Positions 1 to 11,800 of a stretch of 64,000 nucleotides of DNA are shown piece after piece. Position numbers and translations under genes: made by a program. How positions within the stretch are numbered: the stretch's first letter is position 1; the number at the start of each line of letters is the position of its first letter. The stretch covers positions 17,192 through 81,191 of the forward strand of contig JAFSNR010000171.1 of NCBI GenBank assembly GCA_017443345.1, read 5' to 3'. The notes below the pieces were generated by a model. That model saw only the letters and a program-made list of their open reading frames with translations. It was not told the DNA's origin and did not search any database. Origin of the DNA: Prevotella sp. (GTDB lineage: Bacteria; Bacteroidota; Bacteroidia; Bacteroidales; Bacteroidaceae).

Positions 1-700
1 CATGCTCGCGGAGCACCTCATACTGTGCCAGCAGCAGTCCCTGGATAGCACCCATCAGACTTCCGCGCTCACCAGTCAGGTCAGAGGTAGCCTCACGCTG
101 GAAAGTGGTCTCGAACATATAACCGGCACCGATACCGATACCGAAGGCCAGTGTCTTCTCCTTGGCCTTACCAGTAGCATCCTGATAAACGGCATACGAG
201 CAGTTCAGACCGCGACCCTCGCAGAACATCGTACGGAGGCTGGTACCTGAACCCTTAGGAGCTACCATGATCACGTCAACGTCAGCAGGAGGAATCACAC
301 CTGTGCGGTCGCTCCAGTTGATAGCGAAGCCATGAGAGTAATACAGTGTCTTACCAGGCTTCAGATATTTCTTGATGGTGGGCCACTGCTGAATCTGACC
401 AGCATCACTCAGAAGCATACAGAGGATAGTACCCTTCTCAGCGGCCTCCTCGATAGAGAACAGCGTCTCTCCGGGAACCCAACCGTCGGCAACAGCCTTG
501 TCGTAGGTCTTACCCTGACGCTGGCCAACAATCACGTTGAAACCATTGTCGCGCAGGTTGCAAGCCTGTCCAGGACCCTGAACACCATAACCGATCACGG
601 CGATGGTCTCATTCTTCAATACTTCACGTGCTTTCTCCAAAGAGAACTCCTTGCTGGTGACTACAGTTTCCATCACGCCACCGAAATTCATTTCTGCCAT
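1..700 (-). CDS. ilvC: Ketol-acid reductoisomerase, C-terminal part outside the window
   Basis: Reading the minus strand from the ATG at 700 gives a protein beginning MAEMNFGG, with the NADP-binding loop GYGVQGPG at about residues 37-44 and a downstream segment with VAPKGSGTSLR and GIGAGYMFETTF, as in KARI. The enzyme isomerises and reduces 2-acetolactate or 2-aceto-2-hydroxybutyrate in valine, leucine and isoleucine synthesis, in the cytoplasm. About 233 codons are present and the frame runs off the left edge, so the metal-binding C-terminal domain is not visible. It lies downstream of the acyl-ACP thioesterase with a 215-bp gap that holds its own promoter and a long leader. The partner genes ilvN, ilvB and ilvD are on the same strand but about 37 kb away. 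The identification is secure. Confidence 0.95.
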   Translation of the reverse strand, partial: MAEMNFGGVMETVVTSKEFSLEKAREVLKNETIAVIGYGVQGPGQACNLRDNGFNVIVGQRQGKTYDKAVADGWVPGETLFSIEEAAEKGTILCMLLSDAGQIQQWPTIKKYLKPGKTLYYSHGFAINWSDRTGVIPPADVDVIMVAPKGSGTSLRTMFCEGRGLNCSYAVYQDATGKAKEKTLAFGIGIGAGYMFETTFQREATSDLTGERGSLMGAIQGLLLAQYEVLREH

Positions 701-742
701 TTTACTTTTTTACTTTTTAACTTTTAACATCATCCCTATGAA

Positions 743-802
743 CCATGCCTGCCCTACCCGAGAGCCGTCGTCTTACTAGTCCATTCCCACCCTACTCGAG
801 AG
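743..802 (-). repeat. Direct repeat in the ilvC leader
   Basis: Two 22-bp copies at 743-764 and 781-802 differ at 4 positions (both contain CTCTCG and GTAGGG on the sense strand) and are 38 bp apart start to start. They lie in the putative 5' untranslated region between the promoter and the ilvC start. No leader peptide rich in branched-chain codons and no known riboswitch shape was recognised. Confidence 0.6.
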
Positions 803-834
803 TGCGACGAGGGCTTAACTTTAGAAATCGGTTG

Positions 835-866
835 CAAAGGTAGTGCAAATTGAGCGAAAAACCAAA
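835..866 (-). promoter_or_regulatory. Candidate ilvC promoter (TTTG-N20-TACCTTTG)
   Basis: On the minus strand a -33 TTTG (863-866) is followed after exactly 20 bp by the -7 element TACCTTTG (835-842), a full match to the Bacteroidetes consensus. Transcription would start near 828, giving a leader of about 128 nt before ilvC. The promoter lies just past the thioesterase stop, so ilvC can be transcribed without the genes upstream. Confidence 0.65.
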
Positions 867-915
867 AGAAACTAATGTTTTTTTTGTTTTTCCGAAATGC
901 AGCCTACCTTCGACG

Positions 916-1698
916 TCAGTCAGAGGTACGAAAGATCGGGCAAAATACAATTTTGCTCCTACATGTTTCGACATCTTCGCCCGTGGCGGAATCGGCCTTA
1001 CAGATGCGGATGCAGTACTCCTGCTCCCCCGTCTGCTCACGATAGAAACTCAGTTGGTCGCCCGCATGCGCCTCAGCCACATAGGCAATCTCGAATCGCT
1101 TAATGGCGTGCTCCCGATACCAGTCAAGATCCCAGAGGTCCAGCACATGCTCGATATACTTCACCGAGTTGATATGCCCATTGATGTCCACATCATTATA
1201 ATAGGTATCAATCGTGCGCACGAGTTCGGCCCCGTCGCCCATCTTCACGCGACCGCCCTTATCAATCGGACACTCTTTGTCCTTCACGATCCAGTTGTTG
1301 ATGGCCCCATTGTCGATGGCGAAGATATCCGTCGGCTGACGAGTCTCCGTATCGATCATTGCCCAGATGGAGCGACCGTATCCATACACCTTACCGTCAT
1401 TATCGACCACACGGAAGTTACGACTCGTGAAGTAGCGCATCGCACTCTCCACCCACGTCTCCACGTTGAACTTCGTGTACATCCTCGGCATCTCCTCCAT
1501 CTCGATCGCCAGTCTTGACAACACCCACGACCGCTGGATGGTCAACAGATACCGCATGCCGAACCCTCGGTCCGTCGAGTGAAAGTCCGCCGCATTCAGC
1601 ATATGGTTCCCCAGATGCCCCATAAAGAGCCGCCCCGAGAAATCACAATGAAACGGCTCCGCCATAAATTCATATTTTCCTACTTTATCTAACTGCAT
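916..1698 (-). CDS. Acyl-ACP thioesterase (FatA/FatB family)
   Basis: A 260-aa cytoplasmic protein with two hot-dog folds. The N-terminal half has the LTIQRSWVLSRL segment. The second half has DVDINGHINSVKY (residues 169-181), which matches the plant-type thioesterase motif carrying the catalytic Asn (173) and His (175). It releases free fatty acid from acyl carrier protein. From memory, a gene of this family lies between ilvN and ilvC in Bacteroides, perhaps linking branched-chain acyl primers to fatty acid synthesis. Here it still precedes ilvC, but its upstream neighbour is an Rpn-type nuclease gene whose stop is only 2 bp before this ATG. No separate promoter was found in front of it, so it probably depends on transcription through the rpn gene. 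Confidence 0.88.
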   Translation of the reverse strand: MQLDKVGKYEFMAEPFHCDFSGRLFMGHLGNHMLNAADFHSTDRGFGMRYLLTIQRSWVLSRLAIEMEEMPRMYTKFNVETWVESAMRYFTSRNFRVVDNDGKVYGYGRSIWAMIDTETRQPTDIFAIDNGAINNWIVKDKECPIDKGGRVKMGDGAELVRTIDTYYNDVDINGHINSVKYIEHVLDLWDLDWYREHAIKRFEIAYVAEAHAGDQLSFYREQTGEQEYCIRICKADSATGEDVETCRSKIVFCPIFRTSD

Positions 1699-1700
1699 GT

Positions 1701-2690
1701 TTACAACTTTTCAATCTCTTCTTGAGACAAGCCAAGACTCTTGGCAATGACTTCTATTGGTACGCCATTAATTTTCAGGTTTTTGGCATTTTTGAGTCTT
1801 TCGGCAATCTCACCCTCAGCACGACCTTTCTCTATACCTTTCTCTATACCTTTCTCTATACCTTTCTCTATACCTTTCTTTATACCTTTCTCAATACCTT
1901 TCTCAATACCTTTCTCAATACCTTTCTCAATACCTTTCTCTAAACCTTTCTCCCATCCCTCATGATAACCTTTCTTGATAGCGGCCTCACGAAGGATACG
2001 TTCATCCACAACAGACATCCAAAACCTCTCATATGCATACAACTGACCTTCTGTCATAGCCGACTTCTCGACAAGCCCCAAAGCCTTACGAGTTGCCTCA
2101 TTCTCTAAAAGTTCTGCTGGTGCCTCAACAGTATCCTCTGCAATTTCAGTCAGGAAACGCAGCCATAATACGGCCATCTTTTTCTCGGCTATGCTTTGGG
2201 GCCTAAATTTCGGCAATTCGACAAATACAAACCTTAACCCCTCTATATGACGATCGGTATGCTCCACATCAACGATAGCATAGTCATGATAGAACTCTTC
2301 AGTTTCATAGTCGAAAGCTTTATCGTTCACAAGACTCAGACAATAGACAGGCTGGATAAGCGAATAGTCCTCACCCTTGTCAAGCTGTCGTACAATGGCC
2401 TTTGAAGCGTTGAGCAGAACGCGACGTTTAAACTCCTCATTCCAATAGAGTTGCATCTCGACAATAAACTGTCGTCCCTGCTGGTCTTTGCATCGTACAT
2501 CAACGATACTATCTTTCTTTGCCGGATTCTCTGGCACCATCTCGGGCGTAAGATACTCCACGCTTTCAATCTGACCGTCGGCTGGTAATGGCAGCAGAGC
2601 ATTCAGCAAACTCATCACCAAGTCGGGATGCTCGCCGAAAACCAGTTTGAATGTCAAATCTGCTTTTGGATTCAGATACTTACCTTTCAT
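1701..2690 (-). CDS. Rpn-family PD-(D/E)XK nuclease / transposase-like protein
   Basis: About 329 aa from the internal ATG at 2690 (MKGKYLNPKADLTFKLVFGE). The open frame extends to 2732, but the internal ATG matches the family N-terminus and has AGGAG about 8 bp upstream. The first ~230 residues are the PDDEXK_2 transposase domain, with the catalytic pattern D-x3-D (DSIVDV) followed by the strand IVEMQ. Rpn proteins are DNA nucleases that promote recombination or act in defence. The C-terminal part carries about ten tandem EKGI-type tetrapeptides, then a short helical end with the INGVP-IEVIAKSLGLS pattern common in this family. A good promoter lies at 2761-2792. The gene ends 2 bp before the thioesterase start and sits at the edge of the accessory block, as mobile-associated genes often do. 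Confidence 0.85.
   Translation of the reverse strand: MKGKYLNPKADLTFKLVFGEHPDLVMSLLNALLPLPADGQIESVEYLTPEMVPENPAKKDSIVDVRCKDQQGRQFIVEMQLYWNEEFKRRVLLNASKAIVRQLDKGEDYSLIQPVYCLSLVNDKAFDYETEEFYHDYAIVDVEHTDRHIEGLRFVFVELPKFRPQSIAEKKMAVLWLRFLTEIAEDTVEAPAELLENEATRKALGLVEKSAMTEGQLYAYERFWMSVVDERILREAAIKKGYHEGWEKGLEKGIEKGIEKGIEKGIEKGIKKGIEKGIEKGIEKGIEKGRAEGEIAERLKNAKNLKINGVPIEVIAKSLGLSQEEIEKL
1824..1952 (-). repeat. In-frame 12-bp tandem repeat in the rpn-like gene
   Basis: About ten copies of a 12-bp unit (plus-strand form ACCTTTCTCTAT with a few substitutions) encode E/K-K-G-I/L/R tetrapeptides. The unit is a multiple of three, so copy-number change alters protein length without breaking the frame. 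Confidence 0.9.
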
Positions 2691-2760
2691 CGTCTTTTCT
2701 CCTTTCGTTGTTTTGTTTCTGTTATTCTCCATAATACATTGATTTTTGGGTTTGACGGTG

Positions 2761-2792
2761 CAAAGGTATAGATTTTATTTCAAACGGCCAAA
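2761..2792 (-). promoter_or_regulatory. Candidate promoter of the rpn-like gene
   Basis: The minus strand has TTTG (2789-2792), a 20-bp spacer and TACCTTTG (2761-2768), a full match to the Bacteroidetes promoter consensus. The start ATG at 2690 lies about 65 bp downstream of the expected start site. It may also drive the thioesterase gene. Confidence 0.65.
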
Positions 2793-2814
2793 TATTATTG
2801 AAATTATATTCAAA

Positions 2815-2831
2815 AATAAGTGCCACTTATT
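2815..2831 (-). terminator. Palindrome after giant protein 2; terminator-like and part of a repeat family
   Basis: AATAAGTGCCACTTATT is a perfect 8+1+8 palindrome. On the minus strand it is followed by a run of T, which suits an intrinsic terminator for the 3790-aa gene ending at 2876. A partial second copy (CTAAGTGCCGCTT, minus strand) lies at 2839-2851. Nearly the same 17-mer, with one base changed, occurs at 63897-63913. Confidence 0.55.
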
Positions 2832-2875
2832 GCAAAACAAGCGGCACTTAGTACGAGATACTCTATAGTTAATTG

Positions 2876-5800
2876 CTATGGTGTAGTAGTTGTTGTACCA
2901 TCTTTTCCGATAACCACATTGGTATTACCACTCACATTGGCCTTATTACCACCGCCATAGACATTACCAGTGATATTGGCACCAATAACGTTAGCTTCAT
3001 TCTCCTTGATTTCGGTTGAAGCATTATCATGAACAGAAGTCAGCGTAACCTTTGGTACAGTGCCTATATTCACATGCGTATTGCCTACGACATTAGCCTC
3101 GTTACCACCACCGAAAACGTCACCGATCTCTCCAAGAGATGTAGCCACAGCATCATATTTCGTCTTATTCGCATCACTATACGCCTTTCCATAAATCTGA
3201 TTAATATTCACTGTGGGGTTGCCATAGACAGTAGCATGCTCTCCAAGGCCACCTCCAAATACCTTGCCGATGCTGGTACATGAGATCACATTTACTTCGG
3301 GATCAGCATAAATCTTAGTGCCTTCAGTCTTACATGTACCATCAGCATTATATCCATATACCGAATAGGCTGCATCATTACCACATCCATACAGCTCCCC
3401 AATAACGATTGGGCGACAACCCGTCTCCTCGATATTCACCTTGATATGTCCCTCGATAACTCCACCAATATTATTACCTCCGAACACCTTTCCGAAAGTT
3501 CCGCTGGTGATGGTCAGCTCCACGTTACCATGAACGTCGGCATTATCAGCGCCACCAATATACTCATCGACTGGAGCCTCGGGTTGACAACCCAGGACGG
3601 TAATAATGTCTCCCCAGACCTCTGCATTTTTACCAGAGCCTACAATCTTGCGCAAATCCAATGCGCAATCACAGGTCGGATCTTCTGCATTAGTGTTAAA
3701 AAGGATGTCCCCCTCAATGGTACCTTTCTCATTACTACCACCATAGGCTTCATGGATATAGCCACCAGTCAAAAGGGTCGTAGCATTACCAAGGACATCG
3801 GCTCCCGCATTAGTGATCCACTCGTTGCCTTTTTTATACTTGTCCTTACCGTTACCACCTCCGAACACATGATCTATCTCCCAGGCTCCCTTAACAAGCA
3901 CATCTGTTTCCGATACCTTCGCGGCATTACCGCCACCATACACATCCTGCACACTGACGTCACAAGTATGTATAATAACTGTCGCTTTCTTACCTGCAGT
4001 CGCATAGTCAGCCAAGTTTCCACCTCCATAGACAGCAGCAACTTGATAAGTATGATCTGTAGCATTTCTGTTTGCTTGCTTTGTATTATCAGGATCTTCC
4101 TCTGTTCTATCTACATTTCCTTTTACCGTCTTATACACATTCACCGTCACATTGCCCTTTGGCGAACCGTTCAGATTATTGGTACCAAACACACGACCAC
4201 TCTTGATGACCTGCACAGGGGCTTCAGCCGTGCCAGAATTATCAAAGCTGATATTGAAAGCTGTTGCAGTCCCAGGTACAGCAGGATTATCTCCATTTGC
4301 TGGTGTACCCGTAGTACCCAAATTCACAGTAATATCTCCATATACCGTCGCCTCAATATCCGAAGCACCACCATTAAAACCAGTCTTCTGTCCTAATCCG
4401 CCACCGTAAGCATCGCCTCCGATAGATCCTCCAGTTAAGTTGACCGTCGTGGTATTGGTTGTTTTTCCTGTAGTTGCATTGTACATGCCTTCTGCCCAGC
4501 CGCCAGCACCATCGTTTAATGTCGCATTCCAGTTGGCAGTATTCGAATCAGCCAAGGCGCCACCGCCATAGACATCTTCACCGATAGTACTATTGCCTTC
4601 GATGTTGACAATCACAGTCCCTTGTACATTACCAGCCTCACCGCCACCGAATACCGAGCGATTGATTTGGGCATTTCCCGAGATGGTCGTAGTTGTATTC
4701 TTCGCCAAACCGAATCGGGGATCAGCAGACGTACCCTTACTTCCACCAAATACATCACCGATAGTAAAGTTGGAGTTCCTTAAAACACCATTATCAACTG
4801 CACCTATACTACCCCCAGAGATATTAACTGTTATATGGCCGTGAGTTTCTGTCTCAGTATCTGCCTGCATCTTGCCATATCTTTCATCATTAGCATTAGC
4901 AAAATAAGTACCAACCGATGCCAAACGTCCACCACCAAAGACTGATCCAAGCATAATTCCATTGCTGATATTGACCTCGACATTACCACCCACAACACCA
5001 GCTGTTAATGCCGTTTCACTGAATCCACGTCCACCGCCGAATATATTTCCATCAACGCCGGATGTTCCTCTGGTACCAATAATGACGTTTGAATAATTCT
5101 TGACTTCTGTTGTACCATCTGCCTTTGTGATAGTGACATCTCCGCCGATATTTGTTTTAGCATTACCTATGACGTGGCCATCCTCACCACCACCAAACGT
5201 AGAACCATAGATGCGAGCATCGCCAGAGATATTCACCTCAGTACTTCCTACATTGGTCCAGGTGTTGAAGTTGATGCGCTGGTCGCCCTTACCTGCTCCG
5301 AAGACATAACATGTAACAGGGTGATTTCTCATCTGCTCATGTGTACGGGGTACGCCGACAGTACCGCCCGTCATATTGATAGTACACTTACCTCCTGACC
5401 ACACTGTGCGCACGCCATCTTCATCCTCAACGTATGTACCCACATCTGTCTGCTCATTACCGCCATAGACGCTGGTCAGGATATGGCCACCAGTGATATT
5501 CACCACAGTATTGCCACCTACAGAACCTGCCTCACGATGCCATAATCCGTCGCCATAACCCTGCTCTGCCATAGCATTCGTAAAATTAGGATTACGCTTA
5601 TACGGATAGTAGCCACTACCACCGCCAAACACATTACCATAGAAGGTATGGCCGTCAGTTGCGAAATCTGGCGTACCATCCCCATCAGAGTCTTTATAAA
5701 TATCGTAAGGAAGATGCTCTCCTTCAAATGGCCAACTGTCGCATTCCAAATCTCCAGTGACAGTATAGTTATTTCCCCATACGTCATTTTGATAACGCTC

Positions 5801-8800
5801 CGTTGTGTTTTTACCACAGCCAATCTGTCCACCATTAATCGTCACTTGCGTATCGTGCTGCACATGGCCATTCATACTACCACCATAGACGGAGCCCTTG
5901 ACGAAGGCATTTCCATCGATGGTCACGTATGTCTGAGTTGCTAAGGCCTGGGTTTCAATGAATGAAAGGTATTTGGCTTCTTTGCCTTCATAACATTCCC
6001 AAACATCGCCTGGAGCCATACGTCCTGGGTGCTTCTTCCCAGCATGACTTGGGTCTGTGAGTTGACAATCGAAGTCGTCTTCATTCTCGTATGGAAGGAT
6101 TCCTTTACCCGCACCAAAGACGTGTCCTGCATCATCAGGCCCACCTGGTGAAGTCATCTTCATATTATCTGGACCAATTTCAGCATTGCCTTGGATGGTT
6201 ACGTTACAATATCCAGTTCCATTATTTGCCAACGACCATGGCATTCCTACTTCCAACTCAGGATGCGCTGCAACAAAATCCTCATCATTCATATCCGCTT
6301 CTGTAGTAATGTTATATTTACCCACAGATGCAATTTCACCACCACCATAGACACTGAGACCAACTTTAGCATCGCCCTGAATGGTGACAAAAGTATTACC
6401 ACGAACCAAAGCCGCATAACCATACTGCTCTACGCCCTTACCAGCACCGAACACATCCTTCTTGATAACAGGAGCGCTAGTTCCTGTTGGTAGACCAACC
6501 TTCACCACCGTATTCCATTCCACACGGCCAACCTCGCCACCACCATAGACGGTACCATTTACCGTGCCGTTTCCGATGATGACCTTCGTACCCTTATTAA
6601 CACTTTCTGCTGTGATATTTACAGACCCATTATTATCACCATTAACACCCACCATGGCTTTATCACATTTGAATGAGTCCGTGAGTCCTTTACCGCCGCC
6701 GAACACATCACCAGTGATGACTGGAGTACCGTCTACAGGCGAATACTTGGTTGGATCATTAGTATCCTGAACAGCGCAGATATTCACATTTGTATTGCCT
6801 TTGACTATACTCTCATTACCGCCTCCATAAACATTACCTCTAACTTCTGTGGTACCACTAATCGTCAGGGTAATGTTACCTTCTACGGCACCTAGGCCTT
6901 CAAGCGACTCTGTAGTGAGTACATACCATTTATTGCTCCCCACAGGATATTCAAAAGTGGCCTTCAAATTCGTTGTAGTGCTTGCATCGGATGGGATGAC
7001 CACCCCTTCGGGAAAGAATTCTGTAGCAGATTTGCGGTAGCACCACGTATAATAGCGGTCTGTACCATCAGCATTCTTTACATAATCGAATACACCATTT
7101 GCATTCTGCATCACACCTGCCTTGTCAATATAGGGATATTTCGTTTTGCTCTTATCATGAATACGGAAAGGCTCAATCTTCCCAGAATAGCCTCCACCAA
7201 AGACATTACCTTTTACAGTACAATCTTTAAGATTAGAGGTCACAGAGCCATTAACATTTCCGAGGTTTCCACCTCCATAGAAATTTTCTTCAATAATGCA
7301 ATCATCAAGAAAATTTGTAATATCACCCGTAGAAGTTTTACCAAACTGTGCCCAATTGAGATAAGAACGAATCGTTGGTTTTGTTGCAATACCATTTGAC
7401 TCCACAAAACACTCAAATTCAAACAATGCATGGTAACCTTTATTATCGCCACTTCCTTGATATGCATTACCTACACCACTGATTGTATTGAGTGGATTAA
7501 ATATATTATATCCATACTTATTCCAATAAGCCTCTGTTGAAGGATTTGTAAATTCGACATTACCATCTTGTCGTTTTTCTCTGAAATAACTAGTACCACC
7601 ATTGCCGCCACCATAGTATTGGGTGAATATTGTGCCAGTAGCATGAGTTGTTACAGTCTTACCATCATTCATAACTCCCACTTTTGGCCCACCACAAAAC
7701 TTTGTCACTTTACTGTGATCGATGGTGACATCTATGCTTCCTTGAACCGGTTTAGAACCATTAATACCACCGCCGTAGAATTCATCAATAATGGAATGGT
7801 CTACCTTAAAAGTGACATCCCCCATAACTTTTTCGTAACCAGCACCGGCAATCATGCCGAAGCGGCCACCATTGGTGTAACAATGCGGGTTTCCTTGAAC
7901 AGCCAATGTGGGATTAACACCCGTATTGTAAATACCAGAAAGATAAAACTCTGGATATTCACCCCCAATGCAGTTAACAGCACAAAGACGCACCACTGTA
8001 CTCTTAGCATCGTCATTGGCATGCGCTCCAGGTGTGAATCGTAACATACGGAAATGACCGCCCATCAAGAAATACTGTATATTGTTGAATGGTGGATAAC
8101 GTACAATAACCTGCTCAAAGTGACCACCGTTAAGAATTATCGGAGCTGGTACTTTTGTTAATGTATTTTTATTTTTGTTTCCATCATACTCAAACTGGGT
8201 TGTATGCATAAATGAAGTCTCAGTAATTTCAAAATGCCCCTGTGGAACAAAAATGCCAATGGTGTTCTGATTTACATCGTGGCGAACTGCTAAACCTAAT
8301 TCTGGAACTGGCAAGAAATCAAAACGAATAGGCTGGATTCCATCTCGGTTATAATCTTTTCGGTATTGAAACTCGAAACAATAGTCGGGTTCATTATCTA
8401 AGTCTTGGTCAATGCTCATAATTGTATAAGGATGCCATTTGCTGTCAATGTTTGTTCCAATAGCGCCATTCTCATTTCTCAATTGATAATTGCTAAGTAA
8501 GACGATGGCCTGGTCATAAACGGAGAGACTGAGTTTCTCATCTGCACCTGATCCTGTTTTGGTGGCCGCATCTAAGTTTGTAACTGCTGTGTGCCATTCA
8601 TCGTAAACGGTTTGTTCCTGGAAAGTGGTGGATAATGTGCCTGCAGGTTCAAAAGGGTTACCTACTGTACGGTTACCGCTCGATGCTGTAATGTTTACGC
8701 GGTCGAGGTTGTGGCCTTTGTTATGGAGATATACAGCTTTGCCCCAATAAGCCTCAATGGTGATAGAAGTAACACCCTCAGGCACATAAAAGAACCCTCC

Positions 8801-11800
8801 CTGAGCAAAGACACGAGGATTGGTGGGTGAATATTTATCTTTAGTAGTACAATAGCGATCAGCATAATTATAACCACTTTCCCAATTTGGGGTAAAAGTA
8901 TGATCAAAAGCAACGCCATTAGCATCAGTACCTGTCGAATTGGTAACATTAGCCACACCTCCAGGAATATCAGTTATCTTCCATCCTGTGACAACATAAC
9001 CTTTGTAGTTTCCACCATAACGTTTGTCCCATTTAGTATTATAATCCTCAGCTGTAGTGGCAGGTATCTGTACTGTTGGATCACCAAACAATTCATTATA
9101 ATATGGCAGTTGAACTTTATAGTAACCGTAATCGTGATTCAAAATATCCATATCGGTAATGGTCAGAGAAATAGTTTTAGAAACGACTCCACTAGCAGCA
9201 TGCCCACCTGGATTGACAGTGACGCTTAACTTTTGTGTAAAACTCTTACCATGATAAGGTTCTGCAGTAGAACGAGCCTGCCAGTCACCTTTACCATTAT
9301 TGGCTTCAGGATCCCATGTCCGGTCTGGATCTGGATTTATAATAGAAGGATATTTACCCCACTTCTTCAGTATAGGATAAGGAGCAATGCTGGGGTCGAG
9401 CACCCACTTGGCTATCAATGCAGTGTCTGCAGCAGTCTGATTACTTACAGCTTTGTCCGTGACCCAGTAAGTACAAAGCTGACGGTTACTATTAAGAATA
9501 CTACGATAATACTCAAAACGTGTCAAATACTCTTCATCAGCAGGCCATGAACGCTTATAATATTTAATATTACCATAACTATCATCAAACGTAGCATTCC
9601 CCCGGAAGTAATTATAGGGATTAACACCATTAGTGGCATCGTTCTTAATCATAAAGTCATCACTGGGTCCTCCATAAACTGGATATTTTTTATTTCCCCC
9701 AGTAATATCTCCATAAAACATGCAATTAACCACCATCCCGACATCTCCAACATTACCTTGATTGATAGCATCTGTTGCGATATTACCGACGACACCTGCC
9801 ACAATAGCACCACCTGTAATAACAGCATAACTATAACAATTGATGACGCGTGAAGAACCTACGAGTTTGCCAACTATACCACCAACATTGTTTGTGCCAC
9901 TAATCTGACTCGTGCCTGTGACACTGGTAATATTACCATCGTTATCTTTGGTTTCTGTAATCTCACCCAAAACACCACAATTATAAATGCGAGAAGCACC
10001 AGCGGCATTACAGCAAATGGCACCAGCATCGCCTTCAGTATTACCACTATTGATCTTGATATTTTCAAGTATCACGTTCTTAATGGTAGCATTCTTAGCA
10101 TATGCAACCAAAGGCACAGATAGTCCGCTCAATGGATTGAGCTGGCCGTCAATAGTCCCTGTGAAGGCGTGTTCGTCGTCTGTACCTAACGAAGTAAAAG
10201 TAGATGTAAACGTAAAGTCTGGAGCCAGGATATAATAACCTCCTAAATCAGTAAACTCTGTAGAAGAGTGAATCACTTTTGGCCTTAAAGAAAGTGTTAT
10301 GGACTGATTCGCACTGCCGGAAGGTTCAAGTGCGGTAAAGGAGGTCACAACTTTCTGATGGTCAAAGCGCGGCATCAACTGCAAATTGCCATTGCCATCG
10401 TCCACCACCATAAAGGTGGCGTTGGTAATGTTCAGCGTGGTCTGGTCGTAACCTGTCGCCGTCTGGCGAGAGGTGGTCGTCATATTCTGCAATGACACGC
10501 TACTTGACGTACCAGTCCAGGCACCACCTGATAATGCAGATCCTGTTGTATTAGCCGTGAAATAGCGCTGGGTATAAGCCTTGTTTTGAATCTGCAGATT
10601 GTATGGATCAAAGCCATTACGTCCTTCGTCGTAGTTTTCTGCATCAGTAGCAGCTTTGGTCTTAGCCTCAGACTGGGCACCTGTTTCCCCTGCATATTTA
10701 TAACCCATCTCACGGTCGATATTGAAGTTGGGTTTCAGATACCACTGTATATCGTCTTCTGCATCGTCTACTGAGGCAGGTGCCTCAGTAGTAGTAAGTA
10801 TTGTTGCCGTTCCATCAGACTTGGCATAGATATCCCCTTGTTTCAACAGGAATGGAGATGCCGTTGTTTCTTCTTCCAAAGCAGCGCCCGTATAGGTTTT
10901 GGCGTAATCGGACTTCACGTCGTAAGTAACGTAGAAGTCGGTTTTGTACTTTTTGTCCTGATTAGCATAACCATCCAAATTGCCGTCAGGAGTTACAGCA
11001 AGAGAACTGGATGAGAATGGTTCACTTTTATAACAATACCACTCTACTATATTGTTGTTATTAGGATTTTCGCCCTTCATATACACATCGATGGTAGGTT
11101 CAGGATTGCTAATTGTGTATTTATGATAACCTGTGGATTTAACAGCTTTGGGATACCAATGGTACTCCTCCACCATCGGACTATTAAACTTTCTCAGACC
11201 ATCTGTATTTACTACTGTAAAGTCAGCATCAGTGTACATTGGCGTACGCATGATTTCCCATCCATGCTGGTCAAGGAGAATGACTTGCGGAGCTAGGTCT
11301 ACCGCCTCTAATGTGAATTTGCCATCACCCATGTCAATCGTCTGGAACCAATGGTCGTCCTCTTTTATAGATTTTTCTTTAGCGTTACCGCCCCATTCTG
11401 CCGCAAATGCCCATGCTTTATATTGATGCCATTCCATTCCTGTTAGCATAGCGTTGTTAGCAGCAGGATTGTCACCGACAAGGTTATGCACCGTGGGGTT
11501 GTTCTTCCAGTACTGCTCAAACTTATTGACTATTTGACGGTCGTCTCCTATAACGCCAAATGTCTTCAATGTCATGTTATCCAACGAAGTACCAAGAAGC
11601 ATGTATTCTGTTGGTTCTCCATTAACTATTGAGGCGGTCATCTTGGGTTCTTTTTCATTGGTGTAATAACCACTATTTTCGTATGCAACACTCGTTACGA
11701 CTCCAACTTCGTCGTTAGGTTTATATGTGCGCAAATATGATTTGCCCTCATACTCCTCTGTATTACTGATTTTAATCTTCTGATTTTGTTCAGACTTAAT

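Noticed and set aside
743-802. T-box or amino acid riboswitch before ilvC
   Set aside because: No T-box sequence or recognisable riboswitch core was present; only direct repeats were seen.
850-1518. Plus-strand open frame of 222 codons
   Set aside because: It is antisense to the thioesterase gene and has no supporting motif.
1701-2690. Intact insertion sequence around the rpn-like gene
   Set aside because: No terminal inverted repeats or target duplication were found around the gene.
3446-4396. Plus-strand open frame of 316 codons
   Set aside because: It is antisense to the repeat array of giant protein 2; repeats commonly create such frames.
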